Assembly (NCBI GenBank): GCA_902612605.1
Contig: CACMDY010000001.1
Location: 310,001 to 374,000, forward strand
Direction of reading: 5' to 3'
DNA from: an uncultured Pelagibacteraceae bacterium
GTDB lineage: Bacteria > Pseudomonadota > Alphaproteobacteria > Pelagibacterales > Pelagibacteraceae
DNA: 64,000 nucleotides
The translations under genes were made by a program, and so were the position numbers. Positions 33,316-43,325 of this stretch are shown in pieces (position 1 is the stretch's first letter; every line of letters starts with the position of its first letter). Under the pieces are notes generated by a model. The model had not been told where the DNA came from. It did no database searches and saw only the letters and a list, made by a program, of their open reading frames with translations.

Positions 33316-35553
33316 ATGAGTGCGGAATTTCATAAAAGTAAAACATTTAAATCAGCAGAATTAAGTAAGTGCCCTTTTACGGGTGCAGGTACACCAGCAA
33401 AATTTAGCGCTGGAAGAGGACAAACAAATAGAGATTTTTGGCCAAATAGTTTGAATTTGAAAATTTTAAGTCAGCACTCGAATTTATCAAATCCAATGGA
33501 GGAAAAATTTAATTATTCTAAAGAATTTAAAAAACTGAATTACAAAGCACTCAAAAAAGATTTAAACAAATTAATGACAGACTCACAAGATTGGTGGCCA
33601 GCAGATTACGGTCATTATGGTCCTTTATTTATTAGATTAGCATGGCACGCAGCAGGTACATACAGAACAGGTGATGGTAGAGGGGGAGCTGGAACAGGCA
33701 ATCAAAGGTTTGCACCGTTAAATGCTTGGCCTGATAATGTTAATCTAGATAAAGCTAGATTACTTTTGTGGCCGATAAAACAGAAATATGGAAAAAGAAT
33801 TTCTTGGGCAGATTTATTTATACTAGTTGGAAATGTAGCATTAGAGTCAATGGGCTTTAAAACGTTCGGTTTTGGAGCGGGAAGAACTGATATCTGGGAA
33901 CCAGAAGATGATATCTACTGGGGTTCTGAAAAAGAAATGTTAGGTGTTAAGAGATACAGCGGAAAAAGAGATCTTGAACAACCATTGGGGGCTTCTCACA
34001 TGGGATTAATTTATGTAAATCCACAAGGTCCAGATTTTAATCCAGACCCATTGAAAGCAGCTCATGATATTAGAGAAACATTTGGACGAATGGCAATGAA
34101 TGATTATGAAACAGTTGCACTAGTTGCTGGTGGTCATACTTTTGGAAAATCTCATGGTGCTGCACCTGAGTCACATAAAGGACCTGATCCAGAAGCATCA
34201 AGAATTCAAGATCAAGCAACTGGTTGGAATAGTAATTACAAATCAGGAAAAGGTGTACATGCAATAAGTAGTGGTATTGAAGGGGCATGGACACAAACAC
34301 CAACAAAATGGGATATGGGTTACTTTGATTGTTTATTTAACCATGAATGGGAATTGACAAAAGGACCTGCTGGAGCATTTCAATGGACTCCAAAAAAGAA
34401 TGGTCAGAGAATTAAAATGGTTCCTGATGCTCATGATAAAAGTAAAATGCATCCTCCAATGATGCAAACAACTGATTTATCTTTGAGAATGGATAAAAGT
34501 TATGGACCAATTTCAAAACATTTTTATCAAAATCCAGATGAATTTGCTGACGCATTTGCAAGAGCTTGGTTTAAGCTTACTCATAGAGACATGGGACCAA
34601 GAGCATGTTATTTGGGTAGCGAAGTACCAAAAGAACAATTAATTTGGCAAGATCCAATAGATAAACCAAAATATAAACTTAAACCAAAAGATATAAGAGA
34701 TTTAAAATCAAAGCTTTCAAAATCAAAAATCTCTGTTTCTGATTTAGTTTCAACGGCTTGGGCTTCTGCTTCTACATACAGAGGTTCTGATAAAAGAGGT
34801 GGAGCAAACGGCGCAAGAATTATGCTTGAGCCTCAAAGAAGTTGGAAAGTCAATAACCCTAAAAAACTTTCAAAGGTTATTAAAGCTTTACAAAAAATTA
34901 AGAAAAAATTTGATACAAATAAAAAATCAGTCTCAATGGCGGATCTTATAGTATTAGGTGGAAATGTAGGAATAGAGATGGCAGCAAAAAAAGCTGGTCA
35001 TAAAATTCAGGTTCCATTTACTCCTGGAAGAGGAGATGCAAGACAAGACCAAACAGATATAAATTCATTTGGATTACTTGAGCCGCAAGCGGATGGTTTT
35101 AGAAACTACATGAAAAAAGGTAAATCTAATGTTTCAGCTGAGGAAAAATTAATTGATAAGGCACAATTAATCGGATTAACGGCACCTGAGATGACAGTTC
35201 TTGTAGGAGGAATGAGAGTTTTAGATACAAACTATGATAGTTCTAAAAATGGAGTTTTCACAAAAAAACCTGGAACTCTTTCAACAGATTATTTTGTAAA
35301 TCTTCTTGATATGAGTACCACTTGGAAAGAAACTGACAAATCTGAACAATATTTTGTTGGTAAAGATAGAAAGTCTAAAAAAACTAAGTGGAAAGGTTCA
35401 AGAGTTGACCTTATTTTTGGTTCAAATTCTCAATTAAGAGCATTAGCTGAAGTCTATGCCTGCAAAGACTCATCTGACAAATTTGTTAAAGACTTTGTAT
35501 CTGCATGGGTCAAAGTGATGAATGCAGATAGATTTGATTTAAGATTAAATTAG
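33316..35553 (+). CDS. katG: Bifunctional catalase-peroxidase
   Basis: [37 protein letters not shown]; duplicated peroxidase domains; AGGAG upstream. Confidence 0.99.
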   Translation: MSAEFHKSKTFKSAELSKCPFTGAGTPAKFSAGRGQTNRDFWPNSLNLKILSQHSNLSNPMEEKFNYSKEFKKLNYKALKKDLNKLMTDSQDWWPADYGHYGPLFIRLAWHAAGTYRTGDGRGGAGTGNQRFAPLNAWPDNVNLDKARLLLWPIKQKYGKRISWADLFILVGNVALESMGFKTFGFGAGRTDIWEPEDDIYWGSEKEMLGVKRYSGKRDLEQPLGASHMGLIYVNPQGPDFNPDPLKAAHDIRETFGRMAMNDYETVALVAGGHTFGKSHGAAPESHKGPDPEASRIQDQATGWNSNYKSGKGVHAISSGIEGAWTQTPTKWDMGYFDCLFNHEWELTKGPAGAFQWTPKKNGQRIKMVPDAHDKSKMHPPMMQTTDLSLRMDKSYGPISKHFYQNPDEFADAFARAWFKLTHRDMGPRACYLGSEVPKEQLIWQDPIDKPKYKLKPKDIRDLKSKLSKSKISVSDLVSTAWASASTYRGSDKRGGANGARIMLEPQRSWKVNNPKKLSKVIKALQKIKKKFDTNKKSVSMADLIVLGGNVGIEMAAKKAGHKIQVPFTPGRGDARQDQTDINSFGLLEPQADGFRNYMKKGKSNVSAEEKLIDKAQLIGLTAPEMTVLVGGMRVLDTNYDSSKNGVFTKKPGTLSTDYFVNLLDMSTTWKETDKSEQYFVGKDRKSKKTKWKGSRVDLIFGSNSQLRALAEVYACKDSSDKFVKDFVSAWVKVMNADRFDLRLN

Positions 35554-35575
35554 TATAGAAAAAGGCGGAAAAAAA

Positions 35576-36184
35576 ATGACATCATTAAATTTTGAAGATT
35601 TTTATAAAGTTCCTGAAATCAAATTTGACATCTCAAAATTACGTAAAGATCTAGATGCAATATTAGAGAAAAAAAGATTTAATTCACCAGGAGTAACTCA
35701 CTTTGGTGCAATTCCTTTAAATCAAATCCCTAATGATGAAGAGTCAATTAAGGGAAATAACATTAGAGGAAGATATTGGACTATTGCTGATGAGACAGGA
35801 AAAGAAGTTTCAAGAGACATTGATATTGACGAGTCAAAATATACTCAATTAGTACCTGAATTTGAGAATACTTATTTCAAGGAAGTTTATGAAATCCTGA
35901 GCAAAAAATTTAAACTAGGAAGAGTAAGGCTTTTATTAAAAGAGCCAAGATCAACGCTAAGCTGGCACAAAGATCCAGAGTGTAGATTGCATATTCCGAT
36001 AGTAACTAATGCTGGCTGTTCAATGGTCATTGAAAATGTTGCAAAACATTTGCCTGCAGATGGACATGTATGGATTACTAACAATACAAAGTATCATAAC
36101 TTTTTTAATGGAGGAGAACAGGCTAGAGTTCACTTAGTTGCTTGTGTTCTTGAAAGCCCGTTTAAAAATAATGGAAGTTACTAA
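35576..36184 (+). CDS. Aspartyl/asparaginyl beta-hydroxylase-like 2OG-Fe(II) oxygenase
   Basis: LSWHKDPECRLHIPI (HxD) and HNFFNGGEQARVHLVACV (distal His/Arg). Confidence 0.75.
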   Translation: MTSLNFEDFYKVPEIKFDISKLRKDLDAILEKKRFNSPGVTHFGAIPLNQIPNDEESIKGNNIRGRYWTIADETGKEVSRDIDIDESKYTQLVPEFENTYFKEVYEILSKKFKLGRVRLLLKEPRSTLSWHKDPECRLHIPIVTNAGCSMVIENVAKHLPADGHVWITNNTKYHNFFNGGEQARVHLVACVLESPFKNNGSY

Positions 36185-36410
36185 CGGTATTTTTAAAGCT
36201 GCAGGTCAGATTTATTCCAATAACAGAGGCTCAATTTTAAGAACAATTGTTTATACAGTTGGTCATTTTGCAATTGCTATATCTGTTTTGATGTTGGTTG
36301 CGGATGTATCATTTATGATAGCCTTAACTGATGCAATAGTAGAACCAATTGCTAATTCTATTTGGTATTTCGTTTTAGATAAGTGGTGGGCAAGTAGATC
36401 AAAAAGTTAA
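36171..36410 (+). CDS. DUF2061-like small two-TM protein
   Basis: MEVTNGIFKAAGQIYSNNRGSILRTIVYTVGHFAIAISVLM; internal ATG at 36171 preferred over track start 36138. Confidence 0.7.
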   Translation: MEVTNGIFKAAGQIYSNNRGSILRTIVYTVGHFAIAISVLMLVADVSFMIALTDAIVEPIANSIWYFVLDKWWASRSKS

Positions 36411-36424
36411 TAATAATCATTATC
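36406..36424. promoter_or_regulatory. Fur-box-like palindrome
   Basis: GTTAATAATAATCATTATC, 17/19 to GATAATGATAATCATTATC. Confidence 0.5.
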
Positions 36425-36465
36425 AATAAATAAATAGAAAAAATTTTATAAGGATAATTTGTAGT

Positions 36466-36513
36466 AATAATAATTATTCGCAAAAAAAATGCGTAAATAA
36501 TAATTATTCGCAA
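36466..36513. repeat. 18-bp perfect direct repeat, 30-bp period
   Basis: AATAATAATTATTCGCAA at 36466-36483 and 36496-36513. Confidence 0.9.
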
Positions 36514-36557
36514 GGATATTTGTTGAAAATAATTTTTTTCATATTTAATTTTAAAGT

Positions 36558-36737
36558 ATGCAAATAGAAAATTACAATTGTAAAAAATGTGGATTAACAA
36601 TTTCTTCAACTTGTTCTAAGTGTGATAAAATAGTTGATGTTGAAGTCCTTGATGATGGATGTATTGTTCAAAAGACTAAATGTGTTGATTGTGCGAATGC
36701 TCCAGTGATCAAAGACGTATGTGTCCAACAAAAATAA
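36558..36737 (+). CDS. Small Cys-rich zinc-ribbon-like protein, 59 aa (not in ORF track)
   Basis: MQIENYNCKKCGLTISSTCSKCDKIVDVEVLDDGCIVQKTKCVDCANAPVIKDVCVQQK. Confidence 0.7.
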   Translation: MQIENYNCKKCGLTISSTCSKCDKIVDVEVLDDGCIVQKTKCVDCANAPVIKDVCVQQK

Positions 36738-36763
36738 TTAGTTAATATATATAACTTAAAGGT

Positions 36764-37216
36764 TTAGTTGATTTTTCCCCAAAGATCTTCTTCATCAACC
36801 CACCCTTTAAAACTTTTTGTTTCTACTAAACACCAATTTCTCTCACATTTTTTTACTAACAATAATCTTCCAGTTTCTATTTTAGCCAATGGTTTGGAAA
36901 ATTTAGTTGGTTTTTTGAAAAGAATTTTATTTGACACAGTTATAAAGGATTTTGATTGCTTCAATTGAGATATATGTATCCACCCACCATTCTTTTTATT
37001 GTCAATTATTCTTCTAAAATTTTCTTTTTTATCAATCACTTTTACCGGCAAGTTTTTTTTCTTGTAAATATACTTTATTGGATAATCAAAACTTGGGCCA
37101 TATCTTACATTTACCTTATCATTTTTAAGCATTAAAAATTTTTCATTGTTTTCAGAAATGGCATTAGAAGTAAAAAAAATAATAATTAAAATCTTGAAGA
37201 TTAATTGCACAAACAA
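36764..37216 (-). CDS. SH3-domain exported protein
   Basis: Signal peptide then KNDKVNVRYGPSFDYPIKYIYKKKNLPVKVI, bacterial SH3 repeats. Confidence 0.85.
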   Translation of the reverse strand: MFVQLIFKILIIIFFTSNAISENNEKFLMLKNDKVNVRYGPSFDYPIKYIYKKKNLPVKVIDKKENFRRIIDNKKNGGWIHISQLKQSKSFITVSNKILFKKPTKFSKPLAKIETGRLLLVKKCERNWCLVETKSFKGWVDEEDLWGKIN

Positions 37217-37953
37217 CCTTTTTTTTTAGTAAATTTTATTTTTCTAAATTCAAGTTTTTTCAGATTAACAATCAGAATTGATGAGTGAAGACTTTTATCT
37301 GACGAAATTATGTTTTTTAAAACTTCATTTGCTTGCATACTCCCAATTATATTTGATGTAGTTCCCAATATTCCTTCACTTTCACAATTTAAAACTTCAT
37401 CAGAAGGTTCTGACTGGTAAAAACATTTTAAACATGGACTTGATTTATTATTAAAATCGAATGAAAAAATATGTCCATCAAATTTGCTAATAGCACCAAC
37501 TATTAATTTTCTTTTATATTTTAATGAAAATTTATTTATTAAAAATTTAGTTCTAAAATTATCTGTTCCATCTACAATTATATCGAAATCTTTTACAATT
37601 TTACTTAAATTTTTTTCTGATGCTTTTTCTTTTATAATTTTGACTTTTACATCTCTGTTAATTAATTTTATTCTTCTTTTAAAGATATCAACCTTAAATT
37701 TTCCAACATCTTTTGAAGTATACAAAATTTGTCTTTGAAGATTTGAAATATCTACTTTATCGTGATCAATAGCACCTATATACCCTACACCGCATCTAGC
37801 CAACAAATCTGCGACTGGACTACCTAATCCACCAATTCCTACAATTAAAACTTTTGAATTAATTATTTTCTTTTGTCCTAATATACCAATATCCTTAAGT
37901 ATTATTTGTCTAGAGTATCTCTCAAGCTTTCGTTTAGATAATGAATTTTTCAC
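37201..37953 (-). CDS. moeB: ThiF/MoeB/HesA-family adenylyltransferase
   Basis: RYSRQIILKDIGILGQKKI..VLIVGIGGLGSPVADLLARCGVG; DGTDNFRTKFLINKF. Confidence 0.88.
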   Translation of the reverse strand: MKNSLSKRKLERYSRQIILKDIGILGQKKIINSKVLIVGIGGLGSPVADLLARCGVGYIGAIDHDKVDISNLQRQILYTSKDVGKFKVDIFKRRIKLINRDVKVKIIKEKASEKNLSKIVKDFDIIVDGTDNFRTKFLINKFSLKYKRKLIVGAISKFDGHIFSFDFNNKSSPCLKCFYQSEPSDEVLNCESEGILGTTSNIIGSMQANEVLKNIISSDKSLHSSILIVNLKKLEFRKIKFTKKKGCLCN

Positions 37954-38387
37954 TTACCCGTTGATCCAAATCCACCCGAACCTCTAATTGTCTCAGGCAA
38001 AGTTTCTACAGTTTCAAAATCTACTTTTAGAATTGGCATTAGTATCATTTGAGCAATTCTATCATCGTTATTTACTGTAAAGTCTTTATCTCCATGATTA
38101 AATAAAATTACTTTTATTTCTCCTCTATAGTCACTATCAATTGTTCCAGGAGTATTTAATACACTTATATTATTTTTAGCTGCTAAACCTGATCGTGGTC
38201 TGATCTGAACTTCGGTATCCTCAGGTATTGCAATGGATATACCTGTTGGCACTAAAGCGTTTTCGCCCGGTTTAATGACTATTTTCTTTTCAATGAATGC
38301 AGTCAAATCTAGTCCAGATGATCCTGTTGTTTTATATTCTGGCAGTTTAACTTTCTTGTCTAATTTTTTAATTAAGACTTTCACCAT
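37950..38387 (-). CDS. dut: dUTP diphosphatase
   Basis: GSSGLDLTAF, RPRSGLAAKNNISVLNTPGTIDSDYRGEI, RGSGGFGSTGK. Confidence 0.97.
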   Translation of the reverse strand: MVKVLIKKLDKKVKLPEYKTTGSSGLDLTAFIEKKIVIKPGENALVPTGISIAIPEDTEVQIRPRSGLAAKNNISVLNTPGTIDSDYRGEIKVILFNHGDKDFTVNNDDRIAQMILMPILKVDFETVETLPETIRGSGGFGSTGK

Positions 38388-38391
38388 TAAG

Positions 38392-39591
38392 TTAATTAAT
38401 CTGTTGAATTATTCTTTTGACTATTTCCTCAGCTACCAATGATTTACTCATTTTTTCAAAATTTTCTTCAGATTTATCTTTGTAAAATATAGAAATTTTA
38501 TTAAAATCTGATCCAAATCCTATAGTTTGATCTGAGACATCATTTGCAATTACCCAGTCGCAATTTTTTTCATTCAACTTCTCTTTTGCATTTGTCGAGA
38601 GATTATTTGTTTCTGCTGCAAAACCAATTGTTATTTTTGGTCTTAATGAATTGTGATTAGATATATGATTTAAAATATCGATATTTTTTTCTAGCTCTAA
38701 GTTAAATTCTTCATTCTTTTTAATCTTTGTACTTTTATAATTTTTCACTTTAAAATCAGAAACAGCTGCAGAAAAAATAGCTACATCTGTTGGTAGATTA
38801 TTTAAACTTTCTTTGAACATCTCTTCAGCCGTTTCAACACTTACAAAATTAACACCGTCCAAAGGTTTAATGCTTGTCTTTCCAGAAATAAGTGTCGTAT
38901 CAAATCCATTGTCTCTAAGACATTTGGCTATTTCATATCCTTGTTTGCCACTGGATTTATTTGTAATAAATCTTACAGGATCAATATATTCATTAGTTGG
39001 TCCTGCAGTAACTAAAGCTTTTAATTTTTTATTTTTATCTAAATTAGAAAAATAATTTTTAAGCGTATTGACTATTTCATTTGGTTCTGTCATTTTTCCT
39101 TCACCGTATTCACCACATGCCATATCTCCTATCTCTGGCCCAATAATTTTGTATCCAAAGCTTTTTAATTTTAATATGTTTTCTTTAGTGGAAGGATGCT
39201 CCCACATTCTTACATTCATTGCCGGTGCTAAAAATATTTGTTTATTAGAAGCTAATAAAACAGTAGACGCCAAATCTTCTGCATTTCCTGAGGCTACTTT
39301 CGATATGGTATTAGCTGTAATTGGTGCAACTAATACTGCATCAGCCCATCTTGATAAAGATATATGGTCCATCTCAGCTTCGTTTTCTGCACTAAATATG
39401 TCGTCATAAACTTTTTCTTGGGAAAGAGACGAAACAGATAGTGGAGTTACAAATTCTTTTGCATTTTTTGTTAATATAGTTTTTACACGAGCATCATTTT
39501 TCTTAAATAATCTTATTAACTCAAGACTTTTGTAAGCAGAAATTCCACCACATATAATCAACAGTATTTTTTTATTCTCAAAATAATTCAT
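38392..39591 (-). CDS. coaBC: Phosphopantothenoylcysteine decarboxylase/synthetase
   Basis: ICGGISAYKSLELIRLFKK, APAMNVRMWEHP, TAGPTNEYIDPVRFITNKSSGKQG. Confidence 0.96.
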   Translation of the reverse strand: MNYFENKKILLIICGGISAYKSLELIRLFKKNDARVKTILTKNAKEFVTPLSVSSLSQEKVYDDIFSAENEAEMDHISLSRWADAVLVAPITANTISKVASGNAEDLASTVLLASNKQIFLAPAMNVRMWEHPSTKENILKLKSFGYKIIGPEIGDMACGEYGEGKMTEPNEIVNTLKNYFSNLDKNKKLKALVTAGPTNEYIDPVRFITNKSSGKQGYEIAKCLRDNGFDTTLISGKTSIKPLDGVNFVSVETAEEMFKESLNNLPTDVAIFSAAVSDFKVKNYKSTKIKKNEEFNLELEKNIDILNHISNHNSLRPKITIGFAAETNNLSTNAKEKLNEKNCDWVIANDVSDQTIGFGSDFNKISIFYKDKSEENFEKMSKSLVAEEIVKRIIQQIN

Positions 39592-39599
39592 CGTCGAGA

Positions 39600-41177
39600 T
39601 TAAAATACTACTAATCCTAAAATTACAAGTAATAATAAACCAATGATTGATTGATTTCTGAAAGCTACCATTTCATTTTTTTTTGTATTTAGATCATTAT
39701 ACGTATTAGTATTTTGTGGAATTTGTCCACTTGCAAGAAATGTTAATGCTTGGTTTGCTTTATCCATTATTTGCGGCATTTCTGGTAATCTTTTTATAAC
39801 TTCTGCAGAATTTTTTAGAGTTTCATTTAATGTTGTTATAGGATCTTTTGTTTCTTTAAGCCATTTTTCAAGAACAGGTCTTGACGTTTCCCAAATGTTT
39901 GTCTCTGGATTTAATCTTCTTGCAACACCTTCAACTACTACCATGGTTTTCTGTAGCATGAGCAACTGTGGTTGGGTTTGCATATTAAATTTTTCTGTCA
40001 CATCAAAAAGTTGTTTGAGTAGTTTACCGCCAGATATATCTTTAATTGACTGACCAAATATTGGCTCTCCTATTGATCTTAGTGCTTGGGCGAGATCATC
40101 AACAGGCACTTCTTTTGGAACTAACCCTGCAGCTAAATGAACTTCAGCCACTTTTTTATAATCTCGTTTAATAAATCCATATAAAATCTCAGCAAGGAAT
40201 TTTTTACTCAAATCATCGAGCCTTCCCATTATACCAAAATCGATTGGAACTATTTGACCACTATTATTTATAAAAATGTTACCTTGATGCATATCTGCAT
40301 GAAAAAAACCATCTCTAACAGCATGCCTTAAAAAATGTTGAATAATATCTGAGGCAATTTTTTTGGTATCTATATTTCTTTTTTCTAACTCCTCTGTTTC
40401 TCTTATAGAGATACCTTCAACCCAGTCTAAAGTCATTACATTTTCACTTGTAAAATTCCAATAAATTCTAGGAACTTGAAATCCACTGTCATTCTTAGTA
40501 TTTTCAGAATACTCATTAGCTGCAGCGGCTTCAAATCTTAAATCCATTTCTAAATTGGTTATTTCTTTTAGCAAATAAACAACCTCAACTAATTTAAGTC
40601 TTTTTGTCTTTTTGATAATTGACTCAGTTAAAAAAGCAAAAAGCATCAAAGCATCAATTTCTTCGTTGAATATTTTTTTTATATTTGGTCGTAAAATTTT
40701 TATAGCCACATCTTTAATTGTGCCATTATCATTTATTTGCGCTTTATGAACTTGAGCTATAGATGCTGCTGCCACTGGTTCAGATAGATTTATAATTGAA
40801 TTAAAATTATCTTCCCCTAGATCTTTTTTGATTATTTCTTTAGCTTTAGATAATTCAAAGGGAGGCAAACGATCTTGTAAACTCTCTAGTTGCTTTGATA
40901 ACTTTTCTCCAATTATATCTGGTCTAGTTGCCAGAAATTGACCTAATTTAATGAATGTTGTGCCCATAGATTGCAAGGAGGTTGATAATCTTTCACCTTC
41001 GGTTTCATTTACAAAAGAATTATCTTTTTTTGAAAATGATAAAGACAACAAATAGAATAAAATTTTTATTCCAATTGGTGGATTATGAAACTTTGTGAAT
41101 ATACTTAAAGCGTCAGATTTTGCTAATTTCCTTCCAAGCTTAAAAAGTATGTATAATTTTTTAATCATATTTTCCAA
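39600..41177 (-). CDS. ubiB: UbiB-family atypical kinase, ubiquinone biosynthesis
   Basis: GTTFIKLGQFLATRPDIIG, FHADMHQGNIF. Confidence 0.95.
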   Translation of the reverse strand: MENMIKKLYILFKLGRKLAKSDALSIFTKFHNPPIGIKILFYLLSLSFSKKDNSFVNETEGERLSTSLQSMGTTFIKLGQFLATRPDIIGEKLSKQLESLQDRLPPFELSKAKEIIKKDLGEDNFNSIINLSEPVAAASIAQVHKAQINDNGTIKDVAIKILRPNIKKIFNEEIDALMLFAFLTESIIKKTKRLKLVEVVYLLKEITNLEMDLRFEAAAANEYSENTKNDSGFQVPRIYWNFTSENVMTLDWVEGISIRETEELEKRNIDTKKIASDIIQHFLRHAVRDGFFHADMHQGNIFINNSGQIVPIDFGIMGRLDDLSKKFLAEILYGFIKRDYKKVAEVHLAAGLVPKEVPVDDLAQALRSIGEPIFGQSIKDISGGKLLKQLFDVTEKFNMQTQPQLLMLQKTMVVVEGVARRLNPETNIWETSRPVLEKWLKETKDPITTLNETLKNSAEVIKRLPEMPQIMDKANQALTFLASGQIPQNTNTYNDLNTKKNEMVAFRNQSIIGLLLLVILGLVVF

Positions 41178-41872
41178 CCTGAATGAATAGCTACTATTCC
41201 ACCAGAATAGTTTCTATACTCACATTTAATAAAATTATTTTTCTCCATTAAACTCTTTAATTCCTCTTGATTAACAAATTTTTGGATACTTTTAATAAGA
41301 TATTCATAAGGCTCTTTTTCACCAACCACAAATTTTCCTATTTTTGGTATTAATTTAGAGTATCTTTCATAGACTAAATCTAAGTTTAAATTTTGAATTT
41401 TTGAAAATTCTAAACAAAAAAATCTACCTCCTGACTTTAAAACTCTGTACGCTTCACTTAAGGATTTATTAATATTTTTTGTATTTCTTAAACCAAAACT
41501 GATTGTGTAATAATCACATGAATTAGATTTTAAAGGCAATTTCTCTGCCGATCCTTTAATCCACTTGATATTCTTGTAATTTGATAGTCTATTTTTTCCC
41601 TTTTTCATCATTCCTTCATTGGGATCAATACAAAATAATTCTATATTTTTATTTGAACTATTATCGATAAAAAGTTTTGCTATATCACCTGTGCCACATG
41701 CAACATCTGCTAGAACTTTATTTTTACCTGGGTTCATCCAATTTATTAAATTTCTTTTCCAGATTCTATGAACACCAAGTGACATCAAATCATTCATGAT
41801 GTCGTATTTATCATAAACTTTATCAAACACACCTTGGACTAGACCTTTTTTATTTTGAAGATATTGTTGCAT
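41165..41872 (-). CDS. ubiE: Demethylmenaquinone/ubiquinone C-methyltransferase
   Basis: VFDKVYDKYDIMNDLMSLGVHRIWK, DVACGTGDIAKLF, FGLRNTKNI. Confidence 0.96.
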   Translation of the reverse strand: MQQYLQNKKGLVQGVFDKVYDKYDIMNDLMSLGVHRIWKRNLINWMNPGKNKVLADVACGTGDIAKLFIDNSSNKNIELFCIDPNEGMMKKGKNRLSNYKNIKWIKGSAEKLPLKSNSCDYYTISFGLRNTKNINKSLSEAYRVLKSGGRFFCLEFSKIQNLNLDLVYERYSKLIPKIGKFVVGEKEPYEYLIKSIQKFVNQEELKSLMEKNNFIKCEYRNYSGGIVAIHSGWKI

Positions 41873-41904
41873 AAAATAAATAATATTAATTAATATAATA
41901 ATAA

Positions 41905-42768
41905 ATGCCAGAATTGCCAGAAGTAGAAGTTGTTAAAGAGTCACTAAGTAGAACAATAACAGGAAAAAAAATAAAAAAAGTAAGTATAAAGAATAGGAAT
42001 TTAAGGTACAAAATAAAAAAAGGTTTTGAGACAAGACTTCAATCAAAATTAATAAAAAAAGTTAAGAGATTTTCAAAATATATCATACTAGTTTTAAATG
42101 ATGAAAAATTTTGTTTAATTCATCTTGGAATGTCTGGCACTATACATCTCTTAAGAAAAAATATTTTAAATCAAAAAACAAATGCAAGTTTTTATCATAG
42201 TCCTTATTTGCCAAAAAAACATAACCATGTTTTTTTGGAATTTGATAACATAAAAATTATATATAATGATCCCAGAAGATTTGGTTATTTCAAATTATTT
42301 GAAAATAAGAATAATTTAGAAAATTTTATAAATAGCTATGGTCCTGAACCCTTCTCTTCAAAATTTAATCTCAACTACTTAAAAAAATATTTTTATAAAA
42401 AGGAAAAGAATATAAAAAATTTTCTCTTAGATCAAAAGTTTGTTTCAGGTTTGGGGAATATTTATGCAAGTGAAATTTTATTCATCTCTAAAATAAATCC
42501 AAAAAAAAAAGCAAAATCTTTAAGTGAAAACGATTGTATTAATATTATTAAATATTCAAGAAAAATTTTAAATTTAGCGATAAAAAAAGGAGGGTCTAGT
42601 ATTAGAGATTTTAAAAATATAGTTGGTAAAAATGGATCTTTTCAAGATAACTTTAAAGTATACAACAGAGAAAATAAGAGTTGTCTTTCACCAGGATGCA
42701 AAGGGATAATAAAAAAAAAATTTATCACTAATAGATCAACATTTTTTTGTAATATTTGTCAAAAATAA
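41905..42768 (+). CDS. mutM: Formamidopyrimidine-DNA glycosylase
   Basis: PELPEVEVVKESL, HLGMSGT, C-terminal zinc finger. Confidence 0.96.
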   Translation: MPELPEVEVVKESLSRTITGKKIKKVSIKNRNLRYKIKKGFETRLQSKLIKKVKRFSKYIILVLNDEKFCLIHLGMSGTIHLLRKNILNQKTNASFYHSPYLPKKHNHVFLEFDNIKIIYNDPRRFGYFKLFENKNNLENFINSYGPEPFSSKFNLNYLKKYFYKKEKNIKNFLLDQKFVSGLGNIYASEILFISKINPKKKAKSLSENDCINIIKYSRKILNLAIKKGGSSIRDFKNIVGKNGSFQDNFKVYNRENKSCLSPGCKGIIKKKFITNRSTFFCNICQK

Positions 42769-42781
42769 AAAAATTATTATA

Positions 42782-42810
42782 TTGACCGTATAAATTTCTC
42801 GTTATATACA
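42782..42810 (+). promoter_or_regulatory. Putative rpsT promoter
   Basis: TTGACC, 17-bp spacer, TATACA; 9 nt between -10 and ATG. Confidence 0.5.
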
Positions 42811-42819
42811 ATCGCGCTT

Positions 42820-43080
42820 ATGGCAAACACTAAATCAGCTATTAAACGAATAAGACGTATATCACGTCAAACAACTGTAAATAAGTCTAGAAAAAGCAGG
42901 TTTAGATCTGCAATAAAAAAAATGAATCTAATTCTTGATAAAAAGGACAAAAAAGAAGCTTTAGCTTTCTTGCCAAAATTAAACTCTGAATTGATGAAAA
43001 TAGCAAAGACAGGGGTGATAAAAAAGCAAAACGCGTCAAGAAATATATCTAGAATAACAAAAAAAATAAATTCCTTATAA
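42820..43080 (+). CDS. rpsT: 30S ribosomal protein S20
   Basis: MANTKSAIKRIRRISRQTTVNKSRKSRFRSAIKKM. Confidence 0.97.
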   Translation: MANTKSAIKRIRRISRQTTVNKSRKSRFRSAIKKMNLILDKKDKKEALAFLPKLNSELMKIAKTGVIKKQNASRNISRITKKINSL

Positions 43081-43325
43081 CAACTTTCAGTTTACTTAAA
43101 GAAATTACAACCCTAGAGATTACTTTTTCAATTAAAAAAAGAATTTTTTAATCTTTTAGTCTCAAGATAAAAAAAAATTAAAAAAAAGTAAATTTAAGAT
43201 TACTAATTTTAAGTCACTAAAAAGAGATTCAATTATTAATTTATACAATTGTAAATTTTATTTTTTTTTGAGAATAAAAATAAATTTATTGCATTGAATT
43301 ATGAATAGGAGTTTAACAGACTCTC

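Noticed and set aside
36358-36609. 83-aa minus-strand ORF MKKLLIHIFYNCNFLFAYF...
   Set aside because: Spans the AT-rich regulatory region and parts of two plus-strand genes; Ile/Tyr/Phe-rich as expected from AT-rich noncoding sequence
43081-43325. AT-rich 245-bp gap upstream of dnaA as a possible oriC
   Set aside because: No recognisable TTATNCACA-type DnaA boxes or repeated motifs by eye; would need GC-skew and whole-genome data
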